64,000 nucleotides of DNA from an uncultured Kiritimatiellota bacterium (GTDB taxonomy: Bacteria; Verrucomicrobiota; Kiritimatiellia; RFP12; UBA1067), in contig CAKTUI010000002.1 of NCBI GenBank assembly GCA_934621385.1, positions 42,351-106,350 on the forward strand. Direction: 5' to 3'. The position numbers and the translations under genes are program-made. Positions 1-9,119 of this stretch are shown piece by piece; within the stretch, counting starts at the first letter, position 1; each line of letters starts with the position of its first letter. The notes beneath the pieces were generated by a model. It did no database searches and had not been told where the DNA came from. It saw nothing but the letters and a program-made list of their open reading frames with translations.

Positions 1-800
1 CCGATGCACTCGGGCGTCCCGTTCCAGCTCGAACCGTAGCTCTTGCCGCCGACGGAGGCCTTGTACTGCAGGGTGCAGTCCGCCTCATAGCCACTGCCGT
101 CCTGCACGGGCGTCGTCTTGCCACCTTCAATCGTCCACATCGGCAACTCGGCGAACATCAGCATGCGGTCTGCCCGGGAGAGGTTCCCGAACCTCTGAGC
201 CCCGCCGACCGCCCGCGATCCCTGCGAATAGTCGTAGCCGAACTTCGCATTCATCACGTAGCTCCAATAGGGGGCCGTCATGTTCTGGTCGCGCCGATAC
301 CGCACGTGCGACGGGCATGTGTAGATGTTACGATTCTTGCCAGTCGCCGCCCAAATCGTCCCGTTCGTCAGCGCGTACGTCGCATCGTCCTCCGTACCCG
401 TGCCGTAGAACGGACAGATTTCCACGGACTGGTAACTGGTCGGTGCCGACTTGCCCGCCCGCTTGTTGAAGGGATCGCCGCGATTCGACAGCCAGCTGAT
501 CCAGCCAACCCACTCGTAATAGCCCACTTTCTTGCCCGTCGGGGCAACGTACTCGTACGAGCCCGCCACCGGATAGTAGTCGCTGCGCATGGCCGTCGCA
601 TTCGCCGCCTGCGCCAGGCTCTTGAGGTTCGACAGGCACTGCGTGGCACGCGCCGAATCGGTCGCGCCACCGAACGAAATCGCCATCACGCCGGCCAGAA
701 TGCCGATGATGGCAATCACGACCAGAAGCTCAATCAGCGTAAACGCCGACCGTGCGCGGTACATCGTGGCGCACATGCTGTCCGAATGAATCGAGGGCAT
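1..800 (-). CDS. type IV pseudopilin-like prepilin-type protein (partial, C-terminus outside window)
   Basis: The frame is open from an ATG at 800 to the window edge (about 266 residues seen), so the C-terminus is missing. Residues 19-41 carry the prepilin N-methylation motif (A|FTLIELLVVIAIIGIL, cleavage before F) followed by the hydrophobic helix. This predicts processing by a prepilin peptidase and export by a type II secretion or type IV pilus-like machine. The rest is a soluble globular head with several Cys and aromatic residues, resembling the abundant PVC pseudopilins (DUF1559-like); the C-terminal motif of that family cannot be seen. The start is supported by AAGGAT six bases upstream and a promoter at 830-858. 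Family call is firm, function is inferred. Confidence 0.85.
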   Translation of the reverse strand, partial: MPSIHSDSMCATMYRARSAFTLIELLVVIAIIGILAGVMAISFGGATDSARATQCLSNLKSLAQAANATAMRSDYYPVAGSYEYVAPTGKKVGYYEWVGWISWLSNRGDPFNKRAGKSAPTSYQSVEICPFYGTGTEDDATYALTNGTIWAATGKNRNIYTCPSHVRYRRDQNMTAPYWSYVMNAKFGYDYSQGSRAVGGAQRFGNLSRADRMLMFAELPMWTIEGGKTTPVQDGSGYEADCTLQYKASVGGKSYGSSWNGTPECI

Positions 801-829
801 AGTAATCCTTATTTTCATTGTCAACTTGA

Positions 830-858
830 ATTATAGCATAAGTCTCCCTACTGAGCAA
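830..858 (-). promoter_or_regulatory. promoter of the pseudopilin gene
   Basis: On the minus strand, TTGCTC (853-858) is followed after 17 bases by TATAAT (830-835), preceded by TGC (extended -10). It lies 30 bases upstream of the start codon. Confidence 0.6.
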
Positions 859-885
859 GAACCGCTTGTTCGTGGGCTCCGTCTA

Positions 886-1047
886 TTCCGTGGTCCAAAC
901 CAGGCGCGGCGGTTTGTCCTTTGCCGCAAAGTGCGCAGAGAACTCAAAGACACTGGAGTCCGTCACCCCCGCTCTCTAAGACCTGTGCGTCCCTTGCGGC
1001 TAAAACCTCCATCCCCCTTTTCCGTGTGCTCCGTCTATTCCGTGGTT
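886..1047 (+). repeat. direct repeat, copy A
   Basis: Shares with 1574-1729 a nearly identical stretch that includes GGCGGTTTGTCCTTTGCCGC, then GTGCGCAGAGAACTCAAAGA and ACACTGGAGTCCGTCACCCC, and ends in CCGTGTGCTCCG...CGTGGTT. Small differences (CTCTCTAAGACCTGTG versus CTCCCTGTGACCTTTG) show that the copies have diverged. Confidence 0.85.
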
Positions 1048-1093
1048 CGCTTCCCCAATAACCGCCGACTTCTCCGGGGAAACGCCTCTTTCC

Positions 1094-1440
1094 CTTCACG
1101 GAGACGGAATGTTTTCTCCGTGAAGACGCGGACTTTTCTTCACGGAGACAGCGGGCTGTCGCCACGGAGAACACGGGCCGTCGCCCGCGACAGAAAGGGC
1201 CGCGTCCACGGACACAACGGGAAAGCACTAAGGTGGTTTGCTCAAACCACTAAGGTACTTTAATGAAAGCACCTTAGTGCTTTGGACAAAGTACCTTAGT
1301 GCTTGCCCTTTCTCATGCCGAAGCGCGCCCTTCCCCTTCACCAAGGCCGCCCGTCCTCTCCGTGGCGACAGCCCGTGGTCTTCACGAAGAAAACACTCTG
1401 TCTCCGTGAAGAAAAGTTCCTTTCTCCGTGGTGACTCCCC
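1094..1440. repeat. large imperfect inverted repeat with four CACTAAGGT words at its centre
   Basis: The left arm (about 1103-1170) reads CTTTTCTTCACGGAGACAG and GGGCTGTCGCCACGGAG; the same words appear in reverse complement at about 1357-1420. The centre has CACTAAGGT at 1226-1234 and 1248-1256, and its reverse complement ACCTTAGTG at 1271-1279 and 1293-1301. The whole could fold as a long hairpin or cruciform. Confidence 0.8.
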
Positions 1441-1573
1441 GCGCTCTCCCGCTTGAGCATCCGTTCGGACCACGCACGACTTTAGACGACCACGGAACAT
1501 ACGGAAGATGGCGGCCGTAAGGCCTTCCCCTCCTTCCGTGGACTTCAGTGTCCGCCATCAGGCGGATTCTGTG

Positions 1574-1729
1574 ACTTCCGTGGTTCCAACCAAGCGCGGC
1601 GGTTTGTCCTTTGCCGCAAAGTGCGCAGAGAACTCAAAGACACTGGAGTCCGTCACCCCGCTCCCTGTGACCTTTGCGTCCCCTGCGGCTAAAAACCTCC
1701 ATCCCCCTTCCCGTGTGCTCCGTGGTTGA
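1574..1729 (+). repeat. direct repeat, copy B
   Basis: Second copy of the unit at 886-1047, in the same orientation, ending just before the terminator of the next gene. Confidence 0.85.
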
Positions 1730-1730
1730 C

Positions 1731-1769
1731 TAAAAACAAAAAAAGGGCCTGCGGCAGAACCGCAGGCCC
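1731..1769 (-). terminator. intrinsic terminator of the InlB-repeat protein gene
   Basis: GGGCCTGCGG (1745-1754) pairs with CCGCAGGCCC (1760-1769) around a 5-base loop. Read on the minus strand the stem is followed by TTTTTTTGTTTTTAG. It lies 24 bases past the stop codon at 1793. Confidence 0.9.
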
Positions 1770-1792
1770 CCTTTTCAACGCTCAAGTTTCTC

Positions 1793-3349
1793 TTACTTCT
1801 GCTCGACCGCGCTGATGCCGATCTTATAGAAGCCCTGCGTACCCGACTTCGCCGGGACTGTCAGCGTGACCTTGTCACCCGCGAGCACCCAGCCATTCGC
1901 CGTGTACTCCGCCGCGTCCACCGAGGTAGCCGAGAGAACCGTGTAGTAGAAGCCCGGCTGTGCCGTAATCGTGACCGTCGCCTTGTTGTCATCGAGCACC
2001 GCATCCAGCGTCGTCGCGAGCTGCGTGTCCGCATCCGCCACGAGCGATTTCGCCGCCGCCGCCGTCACTTCCCAGGTCGCCGAGTAGGTGTCGTCGCCGT
2101 TGAGCGTCGCAACCGCCTCGAACTTCGCCGCATAGGCCTTGGCATCCGTCACCGTCGAAGGAGTCTTGATGCCCGCCTTATTCAGGGCCGCCGTCGCCCC
2201 GTCCGCCGTCGCCGCCGACACCGTCTCGCCCGGCGCAACAGGTTCAGCCGGCGTCACAACCGCCTCGAACTTCGCGTAAATCGTCATGTTCGCGCTGATT
2301 GCCGTGGCCGGATCGAACGCAATCGTGCAGTCCACATCCGTGAACCAGCCCACGAACTTGTAGCCCTCAACGTCGGTCGTCGGCATCGACTCAATGGTCG
2401 CACCAGAGGCAACCGTGATGTCGTCCGCCGTCCAGCTGTCAACACCAACGGCCTGGAACTTGACCGTGTAGTTGACAACGCCCGGGGTGTACTGGGTGAA
2501 CGAAGGAGCATCCGCCGCCGCGACGATCTGGAGGTCGTCGATGCTACCCGAACCCTCAAAGCCAACGGCCGAAAGGTTCTTAGACCCAGAAACCTCAGGG
2601 TCAATCATGCTGAAGAACAGCTGCTTGTTTGTGTAGTAGTAGGCACCCTGCTCCGTCAGGTCACTCTCAGGCAACCCACCCTCGTTAACGATGGATTTAT
2701 AGTTCTCCGCCGTCGCCGAAGCAACTGCACCATCAACATAAACAACAAAACCAAGATTCCCGCCTTCGGTAGCGGCCTTGAATGTCTTCACAGAGACACG
2801 CGCCCACTGCCCCGGCACAACCGGCGTGTCGAGCGCGAGCGTAACAGGTGTCGAACTGATTGCACCAAGGTCGTCCTTAATTGCACCACTCGTCACCATA
2901 AGGCTGGTCGTTCCCGCCGCCTCGTCGGACTTGAGCCACAGAATGAACTTGTCGCCAGCAGCAGCCGTCGGAGCCTCGTCGGTCGCCGTGAACTGGACGA
3001 GCGTATCGAGAACATACGAATTGGCCGCATCAACGGTCGCCACGCCCCCCGCTTCAGCTGCCAAATTGCGCCAAAGAGCCTTACCAGCCTCGGTCTCAAG
3101 CTTGAGGAACTGACTCTGCGCACTGCCAAAAGCCGCCGCCCGCGTATTCGCCGCCGGGTTGCCATATGTGTAGGCCACATTGCCGTCGCCGTACGTCCCG
3201 ACCGTGATGTTCTCGTCGGCCGTCTCGGTCGTCCAGAAGCCATCACCCTTGTTGAAACCGTCCTCGAAAGACAGCTGCGTCTTCGTCAGATCGGCCCAGA
3301 CGCCCGCCGTGAGCGCCGCCGTCATCGATGCAATCAGTAGTTTTTTCAT
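1793..3349 (-). CDS. secreted protein with LamG-like region and InlB (Listeria-Bacteroides) repeat
   Basis: 518 residues. The N-terminus (MKKLLIASMTAALTAGVWA) is a signal peptide with a probable cleavage after VWA. Residues about 20-290 look like a concanavalin-like (LamG) beta-sandwich. Residues about 300-370 match the InlB/Listeria-Bacteroides repeat (VEGYKFVGWFTDVDCTIAFD, then IYAKFEA). The C-terminus is Ala/Thr-rich and ends in a short beta-rich segment (QGFYKIGISAV) that may be a surface or sorting element. AGGAG lies 7 bases before the ATG. It is monocistronic, with its own promoter and a strong terminator. It is probably an exported adhesion or surface protein; the role is inferred. 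Confidence 0.8.
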   Translation of the reverse strand: MKKLLIASMTAALTAGVWADLTKTQLSFEDGFNKGDGFWTTETADENITVGTYGDGNVAYTYGNPAANTRAAAFGSAQSQFLKLETEAGKALWRNLAAEAGGVATVDAANSYVLDTLVQFTATDEAPTAAAGDKFILWLKSDEAAGTTSLMVTSGAIKDDLGAISSTPVTLALDTPVVPGQWARVSVKTFKAATEGGNLGFVVYVDGAVASATAENYKSIVNEGGLPESDLTEQGAYYYTNKQLFFSMIDPEVSGSKNLSAVGFEGSGSIDDLQIVAAADAPSFTQYTPGVVNYTVKFQAVGVDSWTADDITVASGATIESMPTTDVEGYKFVGWFTDVDCTIAFDPATAISANMTIYAKFEAVVTPAEPVAPGETVSAATADGATAALNKAGIKTPSTVTDAKAYAAKFEAVATLNGDDTYSATWEVTAAAAKSLVADADTQLATTLDAVLDDNKATVTITAQPGFYYTVLSATSVDAAEYTANGWVLAGDKVTLTVPAKSGTQGFYKIGISAVEQK

Positions 3350-3396
3350 ATCGTTTACTCCTGTTCGCCACCGACACCTCTATCGGCGACGAGTAA

Positions 3397-3425
3397 ATCA
3401 TACCAAAAATAATTTTCACCTGCAA
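3397..3425 (-). promoter_or_regulatory. promoter of the InlB-repeat protein gene
   Basis: Minus strand: TTGCAG (3420-3425), 17-base spacer, then TATGAT (3397-3402) in the extended context TTTTTGGTATGAT. Confidence 0.6.
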
Positions 3426-3698
3426 GGGGGGATTCGACTTCTTTTTGACCCCGTCCCGCCCCTCGCGCACCGGTCTCACCCACCCGTACGCGGCACTTTA
3501 TGTTCCTCTCCTCTATATATGGGGCTACGGCGGCCCTTCAGGTCCATAGGTTGGGTTTTTCCCTCGGAGACACGGTCTTTCGTTCGGACTTGACGCGGTG
3601 CCCCGAGGCCGCCGACAAAAAATTTTTCCACGCCCAACCCGCACCCGCCGCGCACCCGCCGTCCAACCCCCTCGCGCTCCGCTTCCGCCCAACAAAAA
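3426..3698. other. non-coding spacer upstream of the InlB-repeat gene
   Basis: No gene is supported; overlapping frames on both strands are low-complexity. The sequence is C-rich on the plus strand and carries no clear repeat. Confidence 0.6.
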
Positions 3699-3726
3699 CG
3701 CACCGTCGGCCTCCGCCGACGGTGCG
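3692..3726 (-). terminator. intrinsic terminator of the 12-gene minus-strand operon
   Basis: CGCACCGTCGGC (3699-3710) pairs perfectly with GCCGACGGTGCG (3715-3726) around a 4-base loop. On the minus strand it is followed by TTTTTGTT. It lies 24 bases past the stop of the DUF1080 gene. Confidence 0.9.
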
Positions 3727-3749
3727 CCTTCGAGCCATTACTCCTCGGC

Positions 3750-5192
3750 TCAGAGTTCCCGAATGAAGATGTTACGCCACTCAATCGGGTCGCCATGGCA
3801 CTGGAGCTCAATCTGCTCCACCGGGAAGATGTCCATCGAACGATCCCAGTAGTTCTCCAACTCGACGTTGTCCACGACCAGCTGACCGTTCAGCCAGACG
3901 GTGACATTCTTGCCAACCATCTTCACATGGAAGCGGTTCCAGTCCCCGACCTGCCGATCGGCGATGACCAGTGCATCGTGCGCCCCCTTCTTGTTGTTGT
4001 AGAGGCCGCCAGATCCAATCTTCCACTGGTTGTGCGCGTCCCAGATCTGCACCTGCGGCGAACCGCGCAGATAAAGCCCCGAGTCGCCCGTAATGGAAAG
4101 GATGCGCCAATCGGCCCAAAGTTCAAAGTCCTTGTAGTCCTTCTTGGTTGCGAGGGAGTAGCCGCCCTTGAAACCGTCGAAGTAGAGGTTGCCGTTGCGC
4201 ACGGACCAGTGCTTGCGCATCCCCTCGTCGGCTATCTTCTGCATTTCAGCGCGCTTCTCGGGCGTCGCCGCCTGCCGCACCTTCGGGTTGTCGAACTGCT
4301 CCGCCGTCGTCACGCCCTTCCAATTCGCCGCGAGATCGGCCTCACGTCCGGCGAAATAGGTCTCGAATCCCTTGGGAGCCTTCATCGTCTGGGTCGGGCA
4401 GACCTCGCCCATCTTCGCGTTCGAGGGCAGTTCCTTGATGCGGATGTTCTTCCACTTCACATTGTGCCCATGCCCCAGCCAACCGATGTGCCCCCGGCGA
4501 TTGTGCAGCCCCGGGTGCTTGCGGCCGTCCGGCGTGTCGCCGTCGCCCTTGAATTTCGAGACATTCGCCTTCGTCACCAAGTAGCCGTTGAGATAGACCT
4601 CAATCTCACTGCCGATGACCTTGACCTCCTCGAAGTTCCACATCCCCGGCACGCGCAGGTAGCTACCGCCCGCGGCGAAGTTGCGCACCTTCCAGTCGAT
4701 TTGCTTGCCGACGTTGTCGCGCTTCACCGGCACGACCCCGTAGACGGAACCCGTGTACTGGTAGGGTTTCAGCTTGTCCTTCTTCGCCTCCGCGTCGTAG
4801 TACTGGCTACCCCCATCGTCAAGGAGCTGCAGTTCGCACATCCCGTAATAGGCCGCGTCGACATCGGGCGAGGGCGTACGGATGCCAAGCCCGTTGTTGC
4901 CGTTCTCGGGCATCATAAACTCGAAGCGGAGAATGAAGTTCTCGTACTCCTTCTCGGTCAACAGGTTGCCGCCCGAACCCTGGCCGGGGAAGCACTGCAA
5001 CACGCCCGGCTCGTTGGTCGAGACCCCATACGACGTCGACCCGTACCACCCGGTCAGGTCCTTGCCGTTGAAGATGGAGACGAATCCCTCGTCAACTTCC
5101 GACGGATACGCCCCGTCGTCCTCCAAGAAGAGACTGCACCCGGCAGACACCGCCGCGCAGGCAATCGCCGACAACTTCATGAACTTGTTCAT
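3750..5192 (-). CDS. lipoprotein with two DUF1080 (3-keto-disaccharide hydrolase) domains
   Basis: 480 residues from the ATG at 5192 (MNKFMKLSAIACAAVSAGC). The lipobox VSAGC predicts a lipid-anchored protein. GGAAAGG lies about 9 bases upstream, whereas the earlier ATG at 5201 abuts that site. Two DUF1080 domains follow, at about 35-255 (FNGKDLTGWYG, then GHIGWLGHGHNVKWKNIRI) and about 275-480 (DSGLYLRGSPQVQIWD, then IEWRNIFIREL). The family is a concanavalin-fold group, some members of which act on 3-keto-glycosides, and it is greatly expanded in PVC bacteria. It is the last gene of the operon, 40 bases after purL. Substrate unknown. Confidence 0.88.
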   Translation of the reverse strand: MNKFMKLSAIACAAVSAGCSLFLEDDGAYPSEVDEGFVSIFNGKDLTGWYGSTSYGVSTNEPGVLQCFPGQGSGGNLLTEKEYENFILRFEFMMPENGNNGLGIRTPSPDVDAAYYGMCELQLLDDGGSQYYDAEAKKDKLKPYQYTGSVYGVVPVKRDNVGKQIDWKVRNFAAGGSYLRVPGMWNFEEVKVIGSEIEVYLNGYLVTKANVSKFKGDGDTPDGRKHPGLHNRRGHIGWLGHGHNVKWKNIRIKELPSNAKMGEVCPTQTMKAPKGFETYFAGREADLAANWKGVTTAEQFDNPKVRQAATPEKRAEMQKIADEGMRKHWSVRNGNLYFDGFKGGYSLATKKDYKDFELWADWRILSITGDSGLYLRGSPQVQIWDAHNQWKIGSGGLYNNKKGAHDALVIADRQVGDWNRFHVKMVGKNVTVWLNGQLVVDNVELENYWDRSMDIFPVEQIELQCHGDPIEWRNIFIREL

Positions 5193-5232
5193 CTGTGTCA
5201 TCCTTTCCGTTGTTGTGAACAAATGCCGCGCC

Positions 5233-8200
5233 TCACTTCGCCTGAGTTGCGAAGCGATAGGCATTCTGGAACATCCGCATCCAGGGTCCGTTCTCCTTGA
5301 AGACGCCCGGGTTGTAGCTGAGCTGGCAGGCCCTGAAGCCGCGCTCCGGGTGCGGCATCATGATTGTGGCCCGTCCGTCCGCCGTGGTGAACGCCGTCTG
5401 GCCGCCAATCGATCCGTTCGGATTGTACGGGTAGCGCGTCGTGGCCCGACCGCGTCCGTCAACGAAGTGCGCCGCGCAAATCGTCGGCGTCCAGCCCTCA
5501 GTCCAGACACGCCCCTCGCCATGCGCCACGGCAATCGGCAGCACCGAATCCTCCATGCCCCGGAAGAAGATCGAGGGCGATGGCTCGATGCGAATCGCCG
5601 AATAGCGAGCCTCGAACTGCTCGGAGACATTCTTGACGAAGCGCGGCCAGCCCTCAGCGCCTGGAATGATGTCCTTCAACTGCGAGAGCATCTGGCAACC
5701 GTTGCACACGCCAAGCGAGAACGTGTCAGGGCGATGGAAGAACGTCCGGAACATCTCCTTGAGTGTGTCGTTGTAGAGGATTGAACGCGCCCAGCCGGAA
5801 CCCGCGCCCAGCACATCGCCGTAGCTGAAGCCACCGCAGGCGACGAGTCCCTTGAAGTCGGCGAGGTCAACGCGCCCGGCAATCAAGTCGCTCATGTGGA
5901 CATCCGTACAGTCGAAACCGGCGAGCGCAAACGCCGCCGCCATCTCGATGTGGCCGTTCACGCCCTGCTCGCGCAGAATCGCCATGCGCGGACGCGGCGC
6001 GGACGGTTTGCGACGAATCGTGACCGGAATCTCGTCCAGGTCGTAGGTCAGGGCGAACTGAAGCCCCGGGTCGGTCTCGTCGAGCGCGTTGTCGTACTCC
6101 TCGCGCGCCGTGACAGGATTATCGCGCAGGGCCTGCATCCGATAGGTCGTCTCGCTCCAGGCGCGGCGAAGATAGGTGAGGTCGGTGCGAATCGCCAACC
6201 GCGCACCCACGAAAATCTCAACCGCTCGGGAGGAGCGACGCACCGCACCTGCGAGCACCGCCGGCACCTTCGCTTTCTTGAAGATGGCGAGAACCTCGGC
6301 GACCTTGCTCTCGGTGACCTGCAGGACGGCACCCGGCTGTTCGTTGAAGAGCTGGGCGAGCACGTCGCCGTCGGGCAGCTTCGCGACGATGCCGCGTCCA
6401 CCCGTCATCGCCATTTCAGCGAGGGTGACGGCAAGGCCACCATCCGAGCGGTCGTGATAGGCGAGCGCCAACTTGCCGCGCACAATCTCCTGCATCGCAT
6501 TGAAGAAGTGCTTCAGCAGCGTCGCGTCCGAATCGGCGTGCGTATTACCGAGCTGACCGTAGACCTGCGCCAGGGCCGTCGCGCCAAGCGGGGCCGTGCC
6601 ATTGCCAAGATCCACGTAAATGAGGAACGAACTCTCGTCCTTCACATCGGGCTTCAGGTCGGGCGTCAGCGTAAGGCGGACGTCATTGACCGGCGCAAAA
6701 CTGGAGACGACGAGCGACAGCGGGGCAACCTGCTTCCTCTGCTCGCCCTTCGCATCCGTCCAGGTCGTGTGCATCGAGCAGCTGTCCTTGCCAACGGGAA
6801 TCGACACGCCGAGTTTCGGGCAGAAGCGAAGCCCGACTTCCTCCACCGTGTCGTAGAGAACCGCGTCCTCGCCCGGCTCACCGCACGGAGCCATCCAGTT
6901 CGCCGAGAGGCGAATCTGACCGATGTTGCCGACATCGGCCGCCGCGAGGTTCGTAATCGCCTCGGTAATCGCCATGCGCCCAGAGGCCGGACCATCCATC
7001 AGTGCGATGGGCGTACGCTCGCCCGTCGCCATCGCCTGACCCTCGTACGTCGCATAGCCCATGGTCGTCACGGCGCAGTCCGCCGCCGGGAGCTGGAACT
7101 TGCCGACCATCTGGTCGCGGGCGACGCGCCCGGTCACCGTGCGGTCCGTAATCGTGATGAGGAAGGTCTTGTCGGCCACGGCCGGGAGATGGAGGACACG
7201 CGTGAGCGCATCGAGCGGACGCACGCCCTCGAAGTTGGTCGGAATGTGCGCCTTCTTGACGCGCTTGACATTACGCACCATGCGCGGCGGCTTGCCGAGG
7301 AGAACCTTCACGTCCATGTCGATCGGGCGGTCCCCGAAATGCTCATCGGTCAGCACCAGACGACCGTCGCCCGTCGCAACGCCAATGAAGGCGACGGGGC
7401 AACGCTCACGCGCACAGAGTTCCTCGAAGAACGCCCGGGCCGCTGGCTTGAGCGCGAGCACATAACGCTCCTGCGCCTCGCAGCACCAGATTTCCATCGG
7501 GTTCATCGACTTCTCTTCGTTGTGCACCTTGCGGAGTTCGAACTTTCCACCCGTCGCCTCAACGAGCTCGGGGCAACCATTGGAGAGGCCGCCCGCACCG
7601 ATGTCGTGGACCGACAGAATCGGATTCGCCGCGCCGAGCGCGGCACAGGCATCGATGACACCCTGACACCGCCGCTGCATTTCGGCATTGCCGCGCTGGA
7701 CGGAGTTGAAGTCGAGAGCCTCGGAGTTCGTTCCCGTCATCATCGAGCTCGCCGCGCCGCCGCCAAGGCCAATGCGCATCGCGGGGCCACCAATCTGAAC
7801 AATCAGCGAGCCAACCTTGACATCCTTCTTCTGAACCTGGCTGTGGCGGATGACACCCATGCCGCCGGCCAGCATAATCGGCTTGTGGTAGCCGCGCAGT
7901 TCGCCCGCGATCTCGCCCTCGTAAGTACGGAAGAATCCGCACAGCTGCGGACGGCCGAATTCGTTGCCGAACGCCGCGCCACCAATCGGGCCCTCCGTCA
8001 TAATCTGAAGCGGTGTCGCCAAGCGCGTCGGGAAGTCCGCAAACGTACGCTCCCACGGCTGAGGATAGCCGGGAATGCGGAGGTTCGAGACCATGAAGCC
8101 ACAGATGCCAGCCACCGTGCGCGAGCCCGTTCCGGTCGCCGCCTCGTCGCGAATCTCGCCACCAACACCCGTCGCCGCACCGGGGAACGGCGAAATGGCC

Positions 8201-9066
8201 GTCGGGTGGTTGTGGGTCTCAACCTTCATCAGCTGGTCGATCTCGTCTTTCTTGAAGGTGTAGGCGTGGGTCTTCGGGTCAATCGAAAAGACGTCCGTCC
8301 TGAAGCCGGTGACAACCGCCGAATTGTCCTTGTACGCCGAGAGTGTATCCTGCGGACGCTTCGCGTGGGTGTTCTTGATCATCCCGAAGAGCGAGTTGCG
8401 CTGCTTCTTGCCGTTGATGATAAACTCCGCACCGAAGATCTTGTGACGGCAGTGCTCAGAGTTGACCTGCCCGAACATCACAAGCTCGGTATCGGTCGGA
8501 TTGCGACCAGCGGCCTTGAAGTTCTTGGCGAGATACTCCATCTCTGGCTCCGAAATGGCGAGGCCAATCTCAACGTTCGCCTCACGAATCGCATCAATCC
8601 CCTTCGCCAGCACATCATAGGTGCGTCCCGGCTTCGGGTCCGCCTCGTCAAAGAGGTCGGCGATGTCGGCGTACACACCCTCGGTCATGCGGTCGTACAG
8701 CGCGGCGAGACACACGGCCGGGAGCTTCTGCGAAACGCGGTAGCGGATGCCGCGCTCGACGCGTGGAATCGTGACGAGTCCGCAGTTGCGGAAGATGTCC
8801 GTCGCCTTGGAACTCCATGGTGAAATCGTGCCCTTGCGCGGCGTGACGAAGAAGTCCGCCCCATCGCATTCGCCGGTCGCATTCAGGAGACTCGCCGCAC
8901 GGCGCAAATCGGCCTCGGGACAAGTCGCTGCATCCGCCTGGAGGGCATAGACCCACTTCGCATCAATTTCCACCGGCCCGAGGTCAGGCGCGGCTTTCGC
9001 CATCGCATCCTTAATCGCATCGAGGCGAAACGGCGAGTAGGCATCAGTTCCAATCAACAGAATCAT
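5233..9066 (-). CDS. purL: phosphoribosylformylglycinamidine synthase (single-chain)
   Basis: 1277 residues, close to the roughly 1300 of the fused gammaproteobacterial type. It converts FGAR, glutamine and ATP to FGAM, step 4 of purine synthesis, in the cytoplasm. The N-terminal and synthetase parts show the family's nucleotide-binding sequences ([20 protein letters not shown], then [10 protein letters not shown] and [13 protein letters not shown]). The C-terminal glutaminase has its nucleophile in GVCNGCQML (around residue 1118) and the catalytic His/Glu in PHPERGFRA. The fused form means that no separate purQ or purS is needed. AAGGAA precedes the ATG. It sits downstream of a uracil permease and upstream of a DUF1080 lipoprotein in one operon. 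Confidence 0.98.
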   Translation of the reverse strand: MILLIGTDAYSPFRLDAIKDAMAKAAPDLGPVEIDAKWVYALQADAATCPEADLRRAASLLNATGECDGADFFVTPRKGTISPWSSKATDIFRNCGLVTIPRVERGIRYRVSQKLPAVCLAALYDRMTEGVYADIADLFDEADPKPGRTYDVLAKGIDAIREANVEIGLAISEPEMEYLAKNFKAAGRNPTDTELVMFGQVNSEHCRHKIFGAEFIINGKKQRNSLFGMIKNTHAKRPQDTLSAYKDNSAVVTGFRTDVFSIDPKTHAYTFKKDEIDQLMKVETHNHPTAISPFPGAATGVGGEIRDEAATGTGSRTVAGICGFMVSNLRIPGYPQPWERTFADFPTRLATPLQIMTEGPIGGAAFGNEFGRPQLCGFFRTYEGEIAGELRGYHKPIMLAGGMGVIRHSQVQKKDVKVGSLIVQIGGPAMRIGLGGGAASSMMTGTNSEALDFNSVQRGNAEMQRRCQGVIDACAALGAANPILSVHDIGAGGLSNGCPELVEATGGKFELRKVHNEEKSMNPMEIWCCEAQERYVLALKPAARAFFEELCARERCPVAFIGVATGDGRLVLTDEHFGDRPIDMDVKVLLGKPPRMVRNVKRVKKAHIPTNFEGVRPLDALTRVLHLPAVADKTFLITITDRTVTGRVARDQMVGKFQLPAADCAVTTMGYATYEGQAMATGERTPIALMDGPASGRMAITEAITNLAAADVGNIGQIRLSANWMAPCGEPGEDAVLYDTVEEVGLRFCPKLGVSIPVGKDSCSMHTTWTDAKGEQRKQVAPLSLVVSSFAPVNDVRLTLTPDLKPDVKDESSFLIYVDLGNGTAPLGATALAQVYGQLGNTHADSDATLLKHFFNAMQEIVRGKLALAYHDRSDGGLAVTLAEMAMTGGRGIVAKLPDGDVLAQLFNEQPGAVLQVTESKVAEVLAIFKKAKVPAVLAGAVRRSSRAVEIFVGARLAIRTDLTYLRRAWSETTYRMQALRDNPVTAREEYDNALDETDPGLQFALTYDLDEIPVTIRRKPSAPRPRMAILREQGVNGHIEMAAAFALAGFDCTDVHMSDLIAGRVDLADFKGLVACGGFSYGDVLGAGSGWARSILYNDTLKEMFRTFFHRPDTFSLGVCNGCQMLSQLKDIIPGAEGWPRFVKNVSEQFEARYSAIRIEPSPSIFFRGMEDSVLPIAVAHGEGRVWTEGWTPTICAAHFVDGRGRATTRYPYNPNGSIGGQTAFTTADGRATIMMPHPERGFRACQLSYNPGVFKENGPWMRMFQNAYRFATQAK

Positions 9067-9119
9067 GTCAGTAGTTTCCTTCCAAATGACGCTCAGTCAG
9101 CAAATCAATGCGGCGCACC

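Larger units (their letters stand above)
801..1730. repeat. repeat-rich non-coding spacer
   Basis: About 1 kb without a credible gene. It contains two near-identical direct copies of a roughly 155-base unit (886-1047 and 1574-1729). Between them lies a large imperfect inverted repeat centred near 1262, built from CACGGAG/CTCCGTG words. Open frames here are low-complexity and differ between the two copies, so none is called. Confidence 0.8.

Noticed and set aside
3795..5300. 501-residue open frame on the plus strand
   Set aside because: It is antisense to the DUF1080 gene; no Shine-Dalgarno or domain.
5896..8823. 975-residue open frame on the plus strand
   Set aside because: It is antisense to purL, very rich in Arg and His, and has no domain; a high-GC shadow frame.
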